This document shows, piece after piece, positions 1 to 13,439 of a stretch of 64,000 bases of DNA; within the stretch, counting starts at the first letter, position 1, and every line of letters begins with the position of its first letter. The notes under the pieces were generated by a model. That model ran no database searches, was not told where the DNA came from, and was given only the letters and a program-made list of their open reading frames with translations. The position numbers and the translations under genes were made by a program. The DNA lies in NCBI GenBank assembly GCA_023238725.1, contig CM041551.1:6127759-6191758 (forward strand). The letters are read 5' to 3'. This DNA comes from Scortum barcoo. Taxonomy: Eukaryota > Chordata > Actinopteri > Centrarchiformes > Terapontidae.

Positions 1-27
1 CAATGCCACTTCATCACCATTTGACAG

Positions 28-3000
28 GGGTGAACTTTAAGGAGGTGAACGAAGAGAACAAACAGAAGCTTTTCGGAGAGATCTACACCGCTATCGACAC
101 ATTGGCATTCACCTTTGGCAATGTGTAAGTATGTCCATCACCATGACTGCAATTCTCTTGACGCATTTTACTTTTATGGGGTTTCTTATCATCTGTATAT
201 GAGCTGACTGTGCTATTATTTTTCATCAAGGGTCAATCAATCAATCTTAGTCATTTGTAACTGTTCCATGTCAAGTCTGATATACATAATGTGGGACACT
301 TAGTATTTATATAGACCTTTCTGAACAATCCAGTGCAAGACAAGCGCAAAAAAGATGTTTTTTTTAAAAAAAAAAATCACAATCACACTTTGGCCTTTCA
401 ATAATGGCAGTTTCCATTAAGAGTGTTGTTACAATATGAAGAAGTACTTATGGTTGGCATTGCTCCAGAGTTTTTTTTGGGCTTAAAAGTTAATGTTTTT
501 TAAAATGGAAATCTTGCATTTCAAACTAGAGGTGCGGAATTAGAAAAAGTGGGCATTTACGAGGCAGGCAAGGACTAATGAAAGACACTACTGAGTTGCA
601 TTATGGGTACTGTAGGCACTTTGGAGCTTAAGCCATTTTGGAAACTACAAGTCAGGATATCCCAGCCTCTGCTGCATGGATTTTGATCATTCTTTTTTTA
701 ATGTGTCATTTAGTGAGTTCCCCCAACTTCACAGAAGTGTATTAGCACTTGAATACCCCTTTAAACACATTTTTAAACCAAACCTCAAAGATGATTTGAA
801 TTCTTTTTTTTTTTCCTGCATATTCTTTTCTGAGCAGTTTCACCCTCTTTCAACTCTGTATGTTGGTTTGTGTTTTCCCTCAGAGTGTCTGACTTCCTTA
901 TGGGAGATGTAGAGAATGGATCAGTGTTGGGGCTCCCCCTGACTAAGAGAAGCAGGGTAAGAAAAGTACAGTGTTTCTGTTGTGTATCACCTGTCTATCA
1001 GCCATCAACCATCAAACAAGTGGCCTTCTGCACGATTGAGGTATTAAATTGACACTTGCCAAATTCTAGAAGTGTAGTTAGCATTAAAAAGCTGATATTA
1101 GGGTATTCACACAGCCCCCATTCTTGAACATGTATTTTTAATTGGTTCATACAATGGCTTATGAACGTCAAGATGTGGCCAACTGGCCAGTTAAGCACTT
1201 GCACTTTGACGCATGTTCCCAAAATGGCCTCTGCAAGTGATGAATTGATGCTATGTATTGTTGTTTTCCTGCTGTAGTTTTCATAACTGCTCTAAAGAGG
1301 AAGTAAGGTTCTGATAAGCCTTGTTTTTGGCGTGCTAGCAGAGCGTACCGTGCCTTGAGTAGGAAATTCATCCTCCTCCATTGATGTTTTTTTTTTCTTC
1401 TCATCTGTCTGTTTTTTAGTCTTTTGAGAACCTCTCTGTGGAATCTGGAGGATCCGGTCCCGAGAAAGATGATCCGCCAGGTAAGACAGATTTCTGTAAC
1501 ACAGAGCTACTGTACTCTGATGCTGCTCTGTCAAAGTGTGGGGAGGAATTAATCCCGGCAAATTTGTTGGAGAAAAAAGCTCATTCATAAATCAGTCCTA
1601 AGCTGACCTGCTGTCGCTGCGTTAGCGTTCTGCGTTATGCCGTTGTTTGTGCTGTGTGTTTGTGGGGTTATCTGGGGTAAGAGCACAACTAGCTCTCAAG
1701 TCTTGATGACCAGTCACCTTAACCACCTATTAATACATCCAACAGTCAGTCTCCTGTCAGCATTACTTATCATCATATGGTATTAGCCCATATGAAGCTC
1801 ACCCAAGGTCAGTGTGGGGTTTTCTCACTGACTCACTGTCACAGATGTTTGCCAGCTTAACACATATGTAGTACGGCCATCAGTGGCGAGACGCGTGTTG
1901 GGTGGGGGTTGGTCGCTGGCGGTCATGTTTAAACCCATCATCTCTAACCTCCCTCGTGGGATTCCGGTGGTCTTCGCAGGGCCGTCTCCGCCTGTTCGGC
2001 CAGAAGAAGTGGACAGGACGCTGCAGCGGCAGGACAGCGGGTTGGAGTCAGCGCTGCTCTATGCCAAGGCCTGGTCCAAGTACACCAAAGAGCTGCTGGC
2101 GTGGGTCGAGAAGCGCCTCAGTATGGGTGAGTAAGGGCATACGTGAAGGATGGATACAAGAGTGTTTTCAGACATGTAGCAAAGCAGAAGCTAAGTGGCA
2201 CCTATCGCCCTGAAGTCCAAAAGACTGCTGTCATGTGTTTGTGTCATGTACCGTATACTTAAGTACTTAACTTAAGTCTGTGTAGTCATGCTAGGATATC
2301 TTTTTAAGATGTTTACATGTATGCGTCATGTACATTCAGTCTCTAAAAAGCAACAAGATCTTACACATGACAGTAGTAATAGTAATTAGAGGTTATTCGT
2401 TGTTGTGACTAATCGAAACAATAATATTGCTAATAATATTACTGTCCACACTCATATATCCATGTCTGAGCTTAGATTTAAGGTGAGAAACACAGTTGAA
2501 TGTGAAAACAGCCTTCTAGTGTCAAACTGCACATAGGGCATTTTGCACAGTGAAGTTTAAACATCCAAGTGAAGTAACAATAAAAAAAGCACATTTTTGG
2601 CTTAATTCTATTTCATTTCCGATTTAATTGTTGTAATTGTATAAATTCTTACAATTTTATACAACATTTATCTTTGAGAAACGTATTTTACTTTATTTAC
2701 TTTTTGTTTTAGTTTTATTGCCCCTTTCATACTTTCAAATTTGTCTTTGTTTAATCGAAAATAGGATTATTTTCCAGTACATTTGTTGATTTGGGCTCTG
2801 AGATTTTTTTCCCTCTATCACCTGAGCTGGAGTTAAAACAATGAAGTCTTATCCAGGCTCAAGGTTAAATGTGCAGTGTGAGAGCTTTTGTTTGGCACAC
2901 TGGTTAATGAATGGTTTCAGTTTAATACTCCCTCAGCCAGTCAACACAGTGACACAAAGCTCTCAGTCATGGAGTACAGTACATTTCTAATCAGGCAAAC

Positions 3001-5218
3001 ATACGTGTTGTTTGTTTAACACATCCACATAAGGATATGGTATAATTTAATCAGAAAATGTTTAGCTTCTTTTTAGTTAGTTGTAGTTTTATTTAAAGAA
3101 GATCCTACTGTAGGTCAGTAGAGAGCATTGTATATGTTGTTTATCTCAAGTAAACTTTAGTGTGGTGCATTTGCAGACATCGAGTGTGCCAAGAGTTACG
3201 CCAAAATGGCCGAATCTGCCAGGGCGCTTGCAAGTCAGCAGGTGAGTAGATGTTTATGCTGATTTGAAATTGTAATTTTGCAACCATCTTTTAGCTGATT
3301 AGGATTTACATTGAGTTCCTCCTCCTCATTAAAGGAATTTATGCCGTTCCGTGAGATCTACACAACCGCTTTCAAAAATGACATTGAATACAGCCAGCTG
3401 GTACTTCACACCGCAGCAGTACTCCAAAGCAACAAATTCACACAGGTAATCCAACAAAGCAAAAGATGCATTTTCTGAAAAAGGACTTTAGTTGTATTAT
3501 GGAAACAAGAGGACTTACTGACTGTGTGTGTGTGGTGTGGGGGGTTATGCGTTTCTTTCCAGCCTCTTCTGGCCAGAAAGAATGAGCTTGACAAACTGCG
3601 AAAAGAGGTCAAGGAGCAGTGGCAGAGGGAGCTAAAGAAAATGGTGAGTTGATTGGCATAAAGGTCGCGTTTTGTAGAGGCCCATACACAAATGTACACA
3701 TTTGTCTAAAAATGCTACGCTGATCTGGGGACTGGGTCCAAGAATCCTCTTGAAATTCCTAAGCCTCGTATATGCATGCATACAAATGCTGTGTTTTGTA
3801 TGTAGTCAAGCAGCCTGTCGGGTCATTCTACCACCAATCCACCTATGACAGAATAAACATCATCAACTAAACTAATATCACTGCAGTTGTGCCTGCTGAT
3901 TAGTCACTGTACACTATAGTCACTGTGCATGAATGTTGTACATGATTAGTCATTTATTAAGTAATTACTGTTTAACATTTAATTACTTTTAAGCACCAGC
4001 AGTTAAACTCCCGAAAACTCTTAAAGGGATACTGTATAAATTACATCAGTCTCTAATACAGTGTTGAAATGTATGTTTTTAAAGATTCTTAAGTACTTTT
4101 TACAGATTAACTTAAAATAGGATATAAACTTAAAAGCCATTTTTATGTCTGTCTAAGAACTTAATATGTGTGTGCATCTCCAGAATGAGGCAGACAGTGC
4201 CCTGAGGAAGGCTCGGCTGCTGCAGGCCCAGCGGCAGGAGGAATACGAGAAGGCCAAGGTGTCCACCAGCCGCCTGGAGGAGGAGCAGTTAGGAGGAGGC
4301 GGAGGAGCAGCTGCGCCCAAACAGCTTGAGAAAAAGCGCAGGCTGGAGGAAGAGGCCCTGCAGAAGGTACAGCAACCTCCTCTGGGCCTGTGGCTCTTTT
4401 AATGTGGCAGATTGTAGATTACACTGGCCCACTGATTTCTTGGGCTTTAAATAGCTATGCAGTAGCATAGTTATTGTAAACAAATCCACACACAAAAACA
4501 GGAACCTAGGAACTATACACAAACTTTTGTTTTGTTGTACTTTGTTGACATGCCTTGAACACTGGTACTACAAACTGGTACTAATAAATACTTCATTCTT
4601 GTAGCACCTGAAGCACCTGCATCTTTGGTTCATCAGCTGCTGACCATGTGACTTACAGCAGTTAAAATGAAACTTGCTCAATCTGGAGCCAAATTGTATT
4701 ATTTTCCACTAATGAGAGAATTCTCTTTCCGCTGTTTGCAGGCTGAGGAGGCCAGGGAGCACTGCAAAGCCTGTCAGATTGATGTTGGGGAGAAGAGAGT
4801 CGATCTGGCAAACACAAAGAGTGAGATCATCACTCAGATTCGAGAGATGGTCTCCCAGTGTGACCTCACCCTCAAGGCTGTAAGTTCAGATATTTGCGGT
4901 GAAAATGTCAAACATTTTAATGTAACATTTAGACCAGCTTGAATTACAGAACTAACATACTCCATCTTAGACAGACTGACCGTCAGCGCCTGATTTGCAG
5001 GTTGAGGTTGTTTATTCCTTGTTTCAGGTGACGGTCAATTGGTTCCAGCTCCAGCAGGCCCAGGTTGTGTCTCTCCCCGTCAACCACCAGAGTCTGTGTG
5101 AAAACGCCAAACTGTACGAGCCGGGTCAGCGCTATATCGACTTTGTCAGGAGTCTGCCCACCGACGGGCCTCGACTGGAGTCCCACTCGTTTGATTCAGC
5201 TACTATGCAAAACACAGG
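28..5218 (+). CDS. arhgap29: arhgap29 exons for N-terminal helices and F-BAR/coiled-coil region
   Basis: Exons: 28-124, 884-956, 1420-1480, 1980-2126, 3177-3241, 3335-3445, 3563-3643, 4184-4366, 4742-4879, 5028-5218. The first carries 2 nt of a split codon and then VNFKEVNEENKQKLFGEIY. Later exons read SALLYAKAWSKYTKELLAWV and LEKKRRLEEEALQK, charged helical segments typical of the membrane-bending F-BAR fold. The exon at 4184-4366 contains a Gly/Ala-rich insert, GGGGGAAAPK, in the middle of the coiled coil. All phases join without a stop. The last exon ends two bases into a codon that the exon at 6798 completes. Confidence 0.92.
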
Positions 5219-8200
5219 GTGAGGCATCAAGATACAGTGATGAACATGTGCATTCATTGACCTGTATTATCAGTATGGAATTTAAGTAATTCAAGGAGGT
5301 GGTCAACAAAACGATTGCATTTCTCCATTACTGTAAAAACAGCTCATGACCTTTACTGGAAAAACATCTTATTAAACTGAATCCTATTGAGCAACTCTGC
5401 CTAAATTTAACGACTTCAGCCCCCTATCAGTGTTTGTGTTTACTAAGGTTTTATCAAGGAAATGCCTGAGTTATTTTTGTAAGACAAATGAAGTGGTGGC
5501 TCTCAGAGGGGTTCACAGCCCCAGACAAAGTTAGTCTAGCTTCAGTATCATTCTCAATTAATTTGAAAAGGGTTTCAGTATTTCTTCATCTAGTGTTGAT
5601 AATTAAACGCTTATTTTTCTATCAGTGATTTATAGCTTTCATCATAAGACTCTGTGGGAACGTAAATATTTATTTATGGTAAACAAGTGGTTGTAAACAT
5701 AGTGAAATTGGGATTCTGTAATAGTCTGTGGTACTGCGGACCTGACTGGTGAGAGGTGGAGTGACTGAATGAGAGAGCTTGTTTTGGAAAGTGTAAAACA
5801 ATTGGGTTGGCCAGGGCTTCCTGCGGAAATGACTGCGGTCACGGGAGAGAGGAGCTGGGGCAGTGGGCTTACCATTAATTTCACTTAACCTCTGCGAAAG
5901 TTTTCAGTAGCTTTCGAACTCTACACACATTCTTCCTGACTAACATGAAAAGCACGGTGGTCATTTTACATTTGGGCAATTTATAGCTCCCAGTTTTTGT
6001 GGCTGCTTCGGTCAGAAGAGTTGGTTTCCTTTTTGAGAGAGTTTTGTTGACACAGGTTTGTGGTCAAACGCACACACACACACGCAAACCCTCACCCACT
6101 CCCCCCACGCCCACCAACTCTGATCCCTCTGATCAAAAGAATTCAGCTTGGGAGAGAGGAAATGAAACTTACACACACACACACACACACATTCACATGC
6201 ACCCCCAGCACTGGTCTTCAGTAGGTTAAATATAGACCACTGACCTACATACTGTATGTTGTGAGATACAGATGGGCTCTTTAGTTAACAATGGTTGGCA
6301 TGCTCTGCACATCAAGCCTGTCCAAGTTAGTTAATCACTGTTAAACTCTAATTAACTGCTGTCTTTCACTGTAGTGGGGCTAGTCCCATGATGTTATGAT
6401 TATTCAGGTGTCATTTCAGTACTGAATGAATCAAGAAATATATATAGGTTTATAACATTTGCAACTCCAAAGGCCCTACAAATAAAGATCTAATTTAAAA
6501 TAGATGGAATGATAGTCCTTTGTTCCTCTTGAAATTGGATATTTATTACTCTGAGGTTTATTTTTAGTGTTCCATGATGATGATGGTGGTGCCATGCTGT
6601 TGTTTAAGAGGACAGTAAGTTCCAGATTCAGAGATTTGGAATCTAGACATAAAATATTGGACACGATGAGTCCAAAGGTTGTAAGGATATTAAACAATAT
6701 CTGTCTTTCTGCCTTCAAAAATGCATGTTGCTTACACCTTTGTAGCTTCAAGGCACTGTGAGTTTACAATCAACAATATCCTCATTTTCCTCCATAGGAC
6801 CGTTTTCAACAAGCACCCGCTAAGTGGCAGCCAATCATCCCACAGTAACCTGTCGCAGGCGTCCGTGACCTCTGATGTCCTTGTCACAGATGAAGTGGAC
6901 AGTCCCGTCACCGCCCAACACACAAAGATTGCAGAGAGGCGCTCCAACAGTAGCGCTGACATCCAAGGTATGCTGGTTGAATCAGACAGCCACAGCTTGT
7001 GTCTAGAAGGGAGAATTTCAGTTTTACAAGCTGCAGCAAAATGCAAAGTGAAATGCAAATGTAACAGAAGCTTTAAATGCCAGCCAATTTCCTTGTGTTT
7101 TGTCCTTTTTGTTTTACCTGTTTGTTCAGATTGGATCCACCCAGATCATTTTAGGCAGCGCTGGGCTAATATGCGCATCAGTGGCTACTGTTCTCACAAA
7201 TGTGTGACCCACTTAGGTGAAAAGACCGTAGTAATCTCCATAGATGAACAATGCGACAGGTTAAAAGGGCCAGTTGACCATTACTCTCTTCAGGTGGAGT
7301 GGACGTTAAGGTTGTTTGTGCATGGGTAGTTTCAGAGATTCACCACTTGAATCAAATTGTGTCCCAAAGGAAAATTAATTTTTATGTTGGCCTGTAACCA
7401 GAAAACAGGGCCATTAAAAGAGAGATGATGCACATGCACTCCACTGAAATACATCCAGTTAGATTAATTTCAAGGGTGATTAAGTAATATGACTATAATT
7501 AGAGACCAAGACCAAGAACAAAAAAGACATAAATGGGCTGTTTTATCACGCCGTTCAACATTGAAATATTTAATGGTTCATGTTTTTTCAGCACTTCGGA
7601 TTCAGGCCCCATTTCGTCCGTGGGCCTCGGCCAGTCAGGGTGGAGGGATGTGCAGCGACTCCGAAAGTGCCGGAGGCAGCAGTGAGTCCAGATCCATGGA
7701 TTCCCCCACTGCAAGCCCAGGTAGGGCCCATTCAGGCATCATCTTTGCATACACTGTATTGTAGTAGGTGTTTGTTTTACTTAGTAGCTAGTTAACAGAA
7801 TATTTAACAAAATAAATTCTCTGCATTAATCTTCTCGTGCTTAAACATTTTAGCCATGAAGGAAATAAAAAACAAGTTTGCTTCTTGTCAAGCTTTTATG
7901 TTTTTGCTGCCAAGCCAACAGAGCAAAGTTAATTGGTATTCCCCTGTTTTTATATCACACCTAGTTCTAAATATTGGGCGTATCAGCCTTTTATCAGTGA
8001 TAAACAAACTACTCAGTAGAGACATTCTTCAATGTTGACTGTCTTAAGTGCCCCTGAGGCCTGCAGACATTTGTTTCTATGAACTTGCCGCGTTATCTTA
8101 GATTCACATCACAAAAGTGGCTTAGCAACCGCTGACAGTGGTGCCTCTTTGTTGAACAATGTGTGCGGAGTACAGAGTTTCATAAACATGTAAAATGGTT

Positions 8201-11200
8201 TTGCTGCAGGTTTGGTTTTTTCAGTGTTTCCTCTGTCTATTTTTCCTATGTTGCTAATTCCTAAAAATCAGGATTTGGCAGGCCTCCTCAAATTGTGTGC
8301 AGATTAAAGCCTTTTGATATGTGTTTCACTTGTCACATGAACTTTTACAGCTACAGTGTTTGTGCCCTTGATTTAAATGATTAATTATTTAAATTAATCA
8401 TTTATTTTAATTAATTTGAAAATACTTAAAATTAACAATTGTTCTGTTGCAGCTAAGGGGCATACATTTATACTATTGAATATGTATCTTATTTCATACA
8501 TTTCAATATAAGGATCAATAGAATAAGTTTTTAGTTCACCAGTAAGATCAGGACTTCTCTGCTTGGAGAGGATGGTAGCTTAGCAGTGCACAATGTTAAT
8601 TCAGTTGTTCTAAAGTACCCACAAACTGCCCATTCAGCTCTGGAGTGTAAATGGTGTAGGAGATTATCCCTGATGAGTCTTCTTATTGGGCTCATTGAAA
8701 ATCAATACAATTACAATGGGGACTATTGGAAATAATTGATCAGTCAGTGGAGGTGTGAATCACCAACTATCCCCTACCAGAAACTTCATTAACAACAACA
8801 GGAAGTTGACCACACCTTCACGTACATTTAGTGCATTAAATTCAGGAAGTTGTCTCAGTCCAGCTCATTCCCACCACGGTAAAACAGTAGGAGTCAGGAA
8901 AAACATAAAATTGACCACAACTGACTTGATGTGACTGTGAAGATGTGGACTTACTGGTGTGTCCTGCCTTACTGTTCAGGAGACTTCAAGAGGAGATTAC
9001 CCAGAACCCCCTCCACCGGCACCATGTCGTCTGCTGATGACCTGGATGAGAGAGAACCTCCCTCTCCTTCTGATACTGGTGAGTCAAACTTTCCCTTCGT
9101 GTTGAGCATATATTTAGTCTCTTTGTTATTGAGAGTTATTTTATTTACACTATGACAGTAAGTTTAGTTCTTTTGGGATTATTAGTTACATTCTGTGTGC
9201 TAACTTGGCTACACTTTTTCTCTGAATATCTTGAATCTGTTTTAGTTTCTGTATAAGAATGATCCAAATTCCTCAGTGGGATTCAAATGTGTCCCTACAG
9301 TATAAATGAGAAGAAAAGAACATGGCCTCTAATGATGCTCTTTGTCCTTCATTTCTTCTTCACCCCCTCCACTCTGCAGGTTTAAGTGAGATGGTAATCG
9401 AAACTGCCAGCTCCCCAGGTCCCTTTAGAAACACTCAGATGTCCAAGGCTGCTCAAACCCACAAGCTGAGGAAGCTTAGAGCGCCATCCAAGTGTCGTGA
9501 GTGCGACGGCCTGGTGGTGTTTCATGGAGCAGAGTGTGAGGAGGTAACCTTGGTTTCCTTTATTCTTATTTTGTTTTAGAACTAATAGAACAAAACGCGA
9601 TCCAACCGTGATCCTCTATTTGGACCTTCATTAAATGTAGTGAGTCCACAGCATTCAGAGTCTTACAAGTTCAAGATGAACATTGCCAAAGCTTCACAAT
9701 GGCTTCTTTAACACCCATGGTCAGCAAAAATCAAACAAAAACAAAAGCGAAAGACCACCTCTTCCCTCATCAAAACCTTTGAATAAAGGAAAAAGTTGAA
9801 ACTGGCCACAAGCTCTCCTCAGGGACCAAATCCACCAACTGGTCTCAGTCGGGGAACGGGCAGTGGAAACTGAAGACCTTTTGTTCGTCTTCTGAGGAGT
9901 CGCCTCCATTACCCCTGTGGCCCCCGTCAGTTTATTTTAGATCTAGTTTCTCTCCATATTTATTAGATACACTGATACGCAAGATAATAACAAAAAACAT
10001 TTTTTTTGTTTTTTAAGATGAAGAGAAGAGGTTACATAACACTATAGCAGACACGTTGACAGGACATAATAATCTAACTCTGCAGTGTATTGGACACATT
10101 CCTTGGCAGTGGTTCAGCGGGTTACTAGACATGAAGCTTTTCTTGTTATTTGGTCTTAATTCAAGGAGTTCATAACCAAACTACTGTTGACTGCATGGCT
10201 TTGTGTTTAAGCTGTAAAAAGCCTGAACCAGCTGGAGTTGATGGTTTGATTGGCTTTAGGAGGAGTTTGAAATTTTGAAACAGGATATATTTTCACGTTT
10301 TGTGTTTTTTACATTAGTTTAATCTACTATAATGATGAAAATGTTCTACTGGGAAAACTGCAGTTCCATCTCTTGTAGTTTAATCTCTGCTTTTCAGTGT
10401 GTTGAAAACTGTCCCCTTCATAACTGAGCTATGTGTCGACCTGTTTTCAGTGTTCATTAGCCTGCCATAAGAAGTGTCTGGAGACACTGGCCATCCAGTG
10501 TGGCCATAAGAAGCTCCAGGGGAGGCTTCACCTCTTCGGCATTGACTTCACACAGGCAGCTAAGAACAGTCAGGACGGCATCCCCTTCATCATACGGAAG
10601 TGCACATCCGAAATCGAGAACAGAGCCCTCAACATTAAGGTATTTTCAGTCAAATACGAGAGAAAATAATTGTCAGTTTAATTAGTTTATGGTAAAAATA
10701 TGACAATAATTAAGATGATTTGATACTGTAGGTAGCTACTGTCTCACACCAGTTGTATTGTTTATGATGATGTTGCAGTTAAAATCCTGACATTCCTTCT
10801 TCGCACGTTTTCTTTGGCTTTACTGAAGATGATCCAATACTGTGACTCCAAATAAAGCTTTCATCTAACACAAAATGCATTTAAGCAAATTTGTGCAGAC
10901 ATTTTATTCCTTTGGCGTATCCTATTAATATTCTGCAGCTGCATTACCCAGTTTTGCCATGGTGACCCTGAAAATTGCATCTAATTGTCCTGTGTTGAAT
11001 GCATTTTGTTTTTGTGCTGTGAAGGGGATTTACCGCGTGAACGGCGCCAAGTCTCGGGTGGAGAAGTTGTGCCAGGCGTTTGAGAATGGGAAGCACCTGG
11101 TGGAACTCTCCGAGCTGTATCCCCACGACATTAGCAACGTACTCAAACTCTACCTGAGACAGGTGGGCTGCTTTTGAAACATTATCCTTATATAATAGCT

Positions 11201-13439
11201 ATTGCAAATTTATTTTAAGGTGGTCTTTCAAAAAAGGACAGGCAATGGTTAAAAGTGTGCCCCACAGAACAAAGCCACTGCAGATGTTTTTATCTATCTC
11301 CATAGACCATTTGTCTATTTACTTAAATATTTTTGTTATCTCTGTTTATTATTAACTTCCTCATTTCATTTGTTTTTCTGGCTCTTTTCCCCCCTCATAC
11401 TTTCCTCTGCAGCTTCCAGAGCCGCTCATCCTGTTCCGCTACTACAACGACTTTATCGGGTTGGCCAAGGAAAGCCAGAGCATCATTGTGGAGGAACTCG
11501 AGGTGTTGCGGCTTAGTCCCACCCCAGTGGCCCCGGCCCAGGTCAGCGTGGAGCTCAACCGGGTCCTCTTCAAGATCAAGGACCTGCTGAGGCAGCTGCC
11601 ACCGGCTCATTACAAGACCCTGCAGTTCCTCATAGAGCATCTTCACCGGTATGGCACATATAGTTAGAAATCTCAATATTTAGTAAACCATTCAGTGGAG
11701 AATATAGCTTAGAACACATTGATCAACGATAAATGTTCCTCTCTCCAGGGTGACAGAAAAATCAGATGAGAATAAGATGACAGCCAGCAACCTCGGTATC
11801 ATCTTTGGCCCAACGCTGATCAAACCAAGGCAGGCGGATGCTGAAGTTTCTCTTTCCTCTCTGGTGGATTACCCTTATCAGGCACTCATCGTTGAGCTCC
11901 TGATCAGACACTACCAGATGGTCTTCGACGTCCCCCTCAGTCCCCTGGGCAGCACCTCGCCTACAGAGACTGATGCCCAGTCTCGCCCTGACACCCGCCT
12001 CACCCAGCAGGAGGAGCAGCGACTGAGGAGGCAATCAAAGTCGCTGGGAGACGTTAAGGAGGTAATTAGTAATTAGTTTTCATGCTAAAAAGAAGATTGT
12101 GTTATCGTAATGACACAGCATGTGGCAGGTTTTACACCGTTATCATATATACCAATGATATATTGACGCTTTGTTTTCTGTCTTTATTCCTATCTCTCTC
12201 ATCATTACAGCAGAGCTCTAAGGTGTATAAGAGGCATTCCTCCATAATTCCTTCTTCCCACTTATTGTCTGAGGTTCAGGAGACAATGCCGAGCATCGAT
12301 GGAAGCAACTTTGAACCTGGTCAGTATTGTTACAAAGCTCGGTAACCAATAGAGAGCATGATTACTTGGCAAATACCAAAAGCAATTTTTTTTCTGCATA
12401 CTGTCTGTTGTATATTGTCTATGAATGTCATACTTAAGTCATTTTGCTTGACATAGTCATTTTTAACCTCTTGCTTACCTCTTTATTTAAAGCTGATGAA
12501 GTGGATTCAGAGGCCTTCAACGGAGTTTTGTCATCAAGCGTCCCTGAGGTCCCGAAACCCAGCGAGAGAGGTCTCTGTCGCTCTCAGCATATCACCGTCA
12601 CCAGAGTTCAGCTTCGACACCCTCGAAGCAAACTCTCCTCCCGGCCAGTGAGCCTGCCAGCTGAACAGATCCGAGGCCAAGTAGACGAGAATAACACCCG
12701 GAACAGCACTGATCAAGATGACAGGAAAGGACGTAGTTGCGACCAGTCGATCGAAGAGGTGGACGAAACTGAGAATACAAAATTGCGGGTGGCCACACAT
12801 TACCGGAGTACATTTATTGACACCCAGACGTTACGCAGAACTTGGGACAAGCAGTACAAGCATGATGTTGCTTCCAGGACTGTCAGAATTGTTGCCAGTT
12901 CGGCTACGGAGAGCACAGCAGTGGATGCCAGTAATTTATCAGCTTCTGTGCCATTGTCCTCATCAGCCTTCTCTCTTGGAACTACTGGGAGCTCCATTAG
13001 CACCATTTACCCCAATAAACCATACACGGTCGCAGTGAGACCCAGCAGGACTTTAAGAAGGGAGGACAATGTAACTAAGTACAACTCTGTTGCAACAGCT
13101 TTCAGGGCTCCCAGAACTCTTCTGCCTCCCCCGGGGACCTTCTACAAGCCCCCGTCAGGGAGCAAAGTGAAAGCGCTGCAGAACTGTGCATTAGCTAACA
13201 GCGCCGAGGAAGAAGATGAGGAGGAGGATGATGACGAGGATGAGGAATTGGGGATTGAGATAGAGGTGTCTGTGGATGAGCCTCTTGAGGAAGACACTGA
13301 GGCCGAGCAGGCAGCCATGTCTCAGTCACCCAGCTCTAGTCCTGAGCAACTGGGCCAAAACCAGGCCAAACCAGTGTACCAGAGACTAAGGCCCAGACGC
13401 CTCCAAGAGGTAGAACATCGAGAGGCTCATTTTGTGTGA
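28..13439 (+). CDS. arhgap29: Rho GTPase-activating protein 29 (3' part of gene, 20 exons)
   Basis: This is a GTPase-activating protein that switches off RhoA-type GTPases and links Rap/PTPN13 signalling to actin and junction control (family knowledge). The gene enters the window already inside its coding region, so the promoter and roughly the first hundred residues are missing. Twenty exons with AG/GT borders splice to 3641 coding nt, continuously open, giving about 1212 residues to the TGA at 13437-13439. Domain order is N-terminal helical segment, F-BAR/coiled coil, serine-rich linker, C1 zinc finger, RhoGAP, then an acidic tail. Marker stretches include the linker TMSSADDLDEREPPSPSDTG, typical of ARHGAP29, and the tail peptide APRTLLPPPGTFYKPP. 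The GAP core also resembles the paralogue ARHGAP45/HMHA1, but the tail and the adjacency to abca4 favour ARHGAP29. The teleost a/b copy cannot be decided from sequence alone. Confidence 0.95.
6168..6191. repeat. (CA)n microsatellite
   Basis: Short CA tract in an arhgap29 intron; a shorter one lies at 6068-6083. Confidence 0.9.
6798..10639 (+). CDS. arhgap29: arhgap29 exons for Ser-rich linker and C1 zinc finger
   Basis: Exons: 6798-6967, 7592-7720, 8980-9078, 9380-9543, 10451-10639. The first three encode a Ser/Pro/Asp-rich, probably disordered and phosphorylated linker (MCSDSESAGGSSESRSMDSP). The C1 domain is split between the last two exons: HKLRKLRAPSKCRECDG with CxxC, then CSLACHKKCLETLAIQCGHK. 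The spacing of His and Cys zinc ligands matches the atypical C1 of ARHGAP29/HMHA1/GMIP. The fifth exon already starts the RhoGAP fold (LHLFGIDFTQAAKNSQDGIP). The frame stays open for more than 100 codons past the donor at 6968, which I treat as chance. Confidence 0.92.
8374..8404. repeat. Perfect 13-bp AT-rich palindrome (arhgap29 intron)
   Basis: TAAATGATTAATT and AATTAATCATTTA separated by five bases form a perfect hairpin. It contains several TAAT homeodomain-like cores. Function unknown. Confidence 0.8.
11025..12061 (+). CDS. arhgap29: arhgap29 RhoGAP catalytic exons
   Basis: Exons: 11025-11162, 11413-11648, 11749-12061. The first begins GIYRVNGAKSRVEKLCQAF. The Arg of GIYRVNG, encoded at 11034-11036, is the expected arginine finger that completes the GTPase active site. 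The helix around KLYLRQLPEPLILFRYYNDF and the motif NKMTASNLGIIFGPTLI are the other conserved RhoGAP signatures. No catalytic residue looks altered, so the domain should be active. The third exon runs on into a Gln/Glu/Arg-rich helix (LTQQEEQRLRRQSKSLGD) after the GAP fold. Confidence 0.94.
12211..13439 (+). CDS. arhgap29: arhgap29 C-terminal tail exons
   Basis: Exons: 12211-12319 and the large terminal exon 12493-13439. The tail is low-complexity, rich in Ser and Arg. It contains a strongly acidic run at about 13201-13260 (EEEDEEEDDDEDEELG) and ends EVEHREAHFV. A terminal hydrophobic Val fits a PDZ ligand; human ARHGAP29 (PARG1) binds a PTPN13/PTPL1 PDZ domain through its C-terminus, so the same contact is inferred. 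The stop is TGA at 13437-13439. Confidence 0.93.

Noticed and set aside
6068..6191. Possible CRISPR-like array of short repeats
   Set aside because: Only CA dinucleotide microsatellites; vertebrate context.
6721..7329. 202-codon open frame covering an arhgap29 exon
   Set aside because: The exon ends at a good donor (6968) and the next exon fits by phase; the extension is intron read-through with no domain.
12534..13038. Open frames in other phases under the last arhgap29 exon
   Set aside because: Shadows of the real 947-nt exon.
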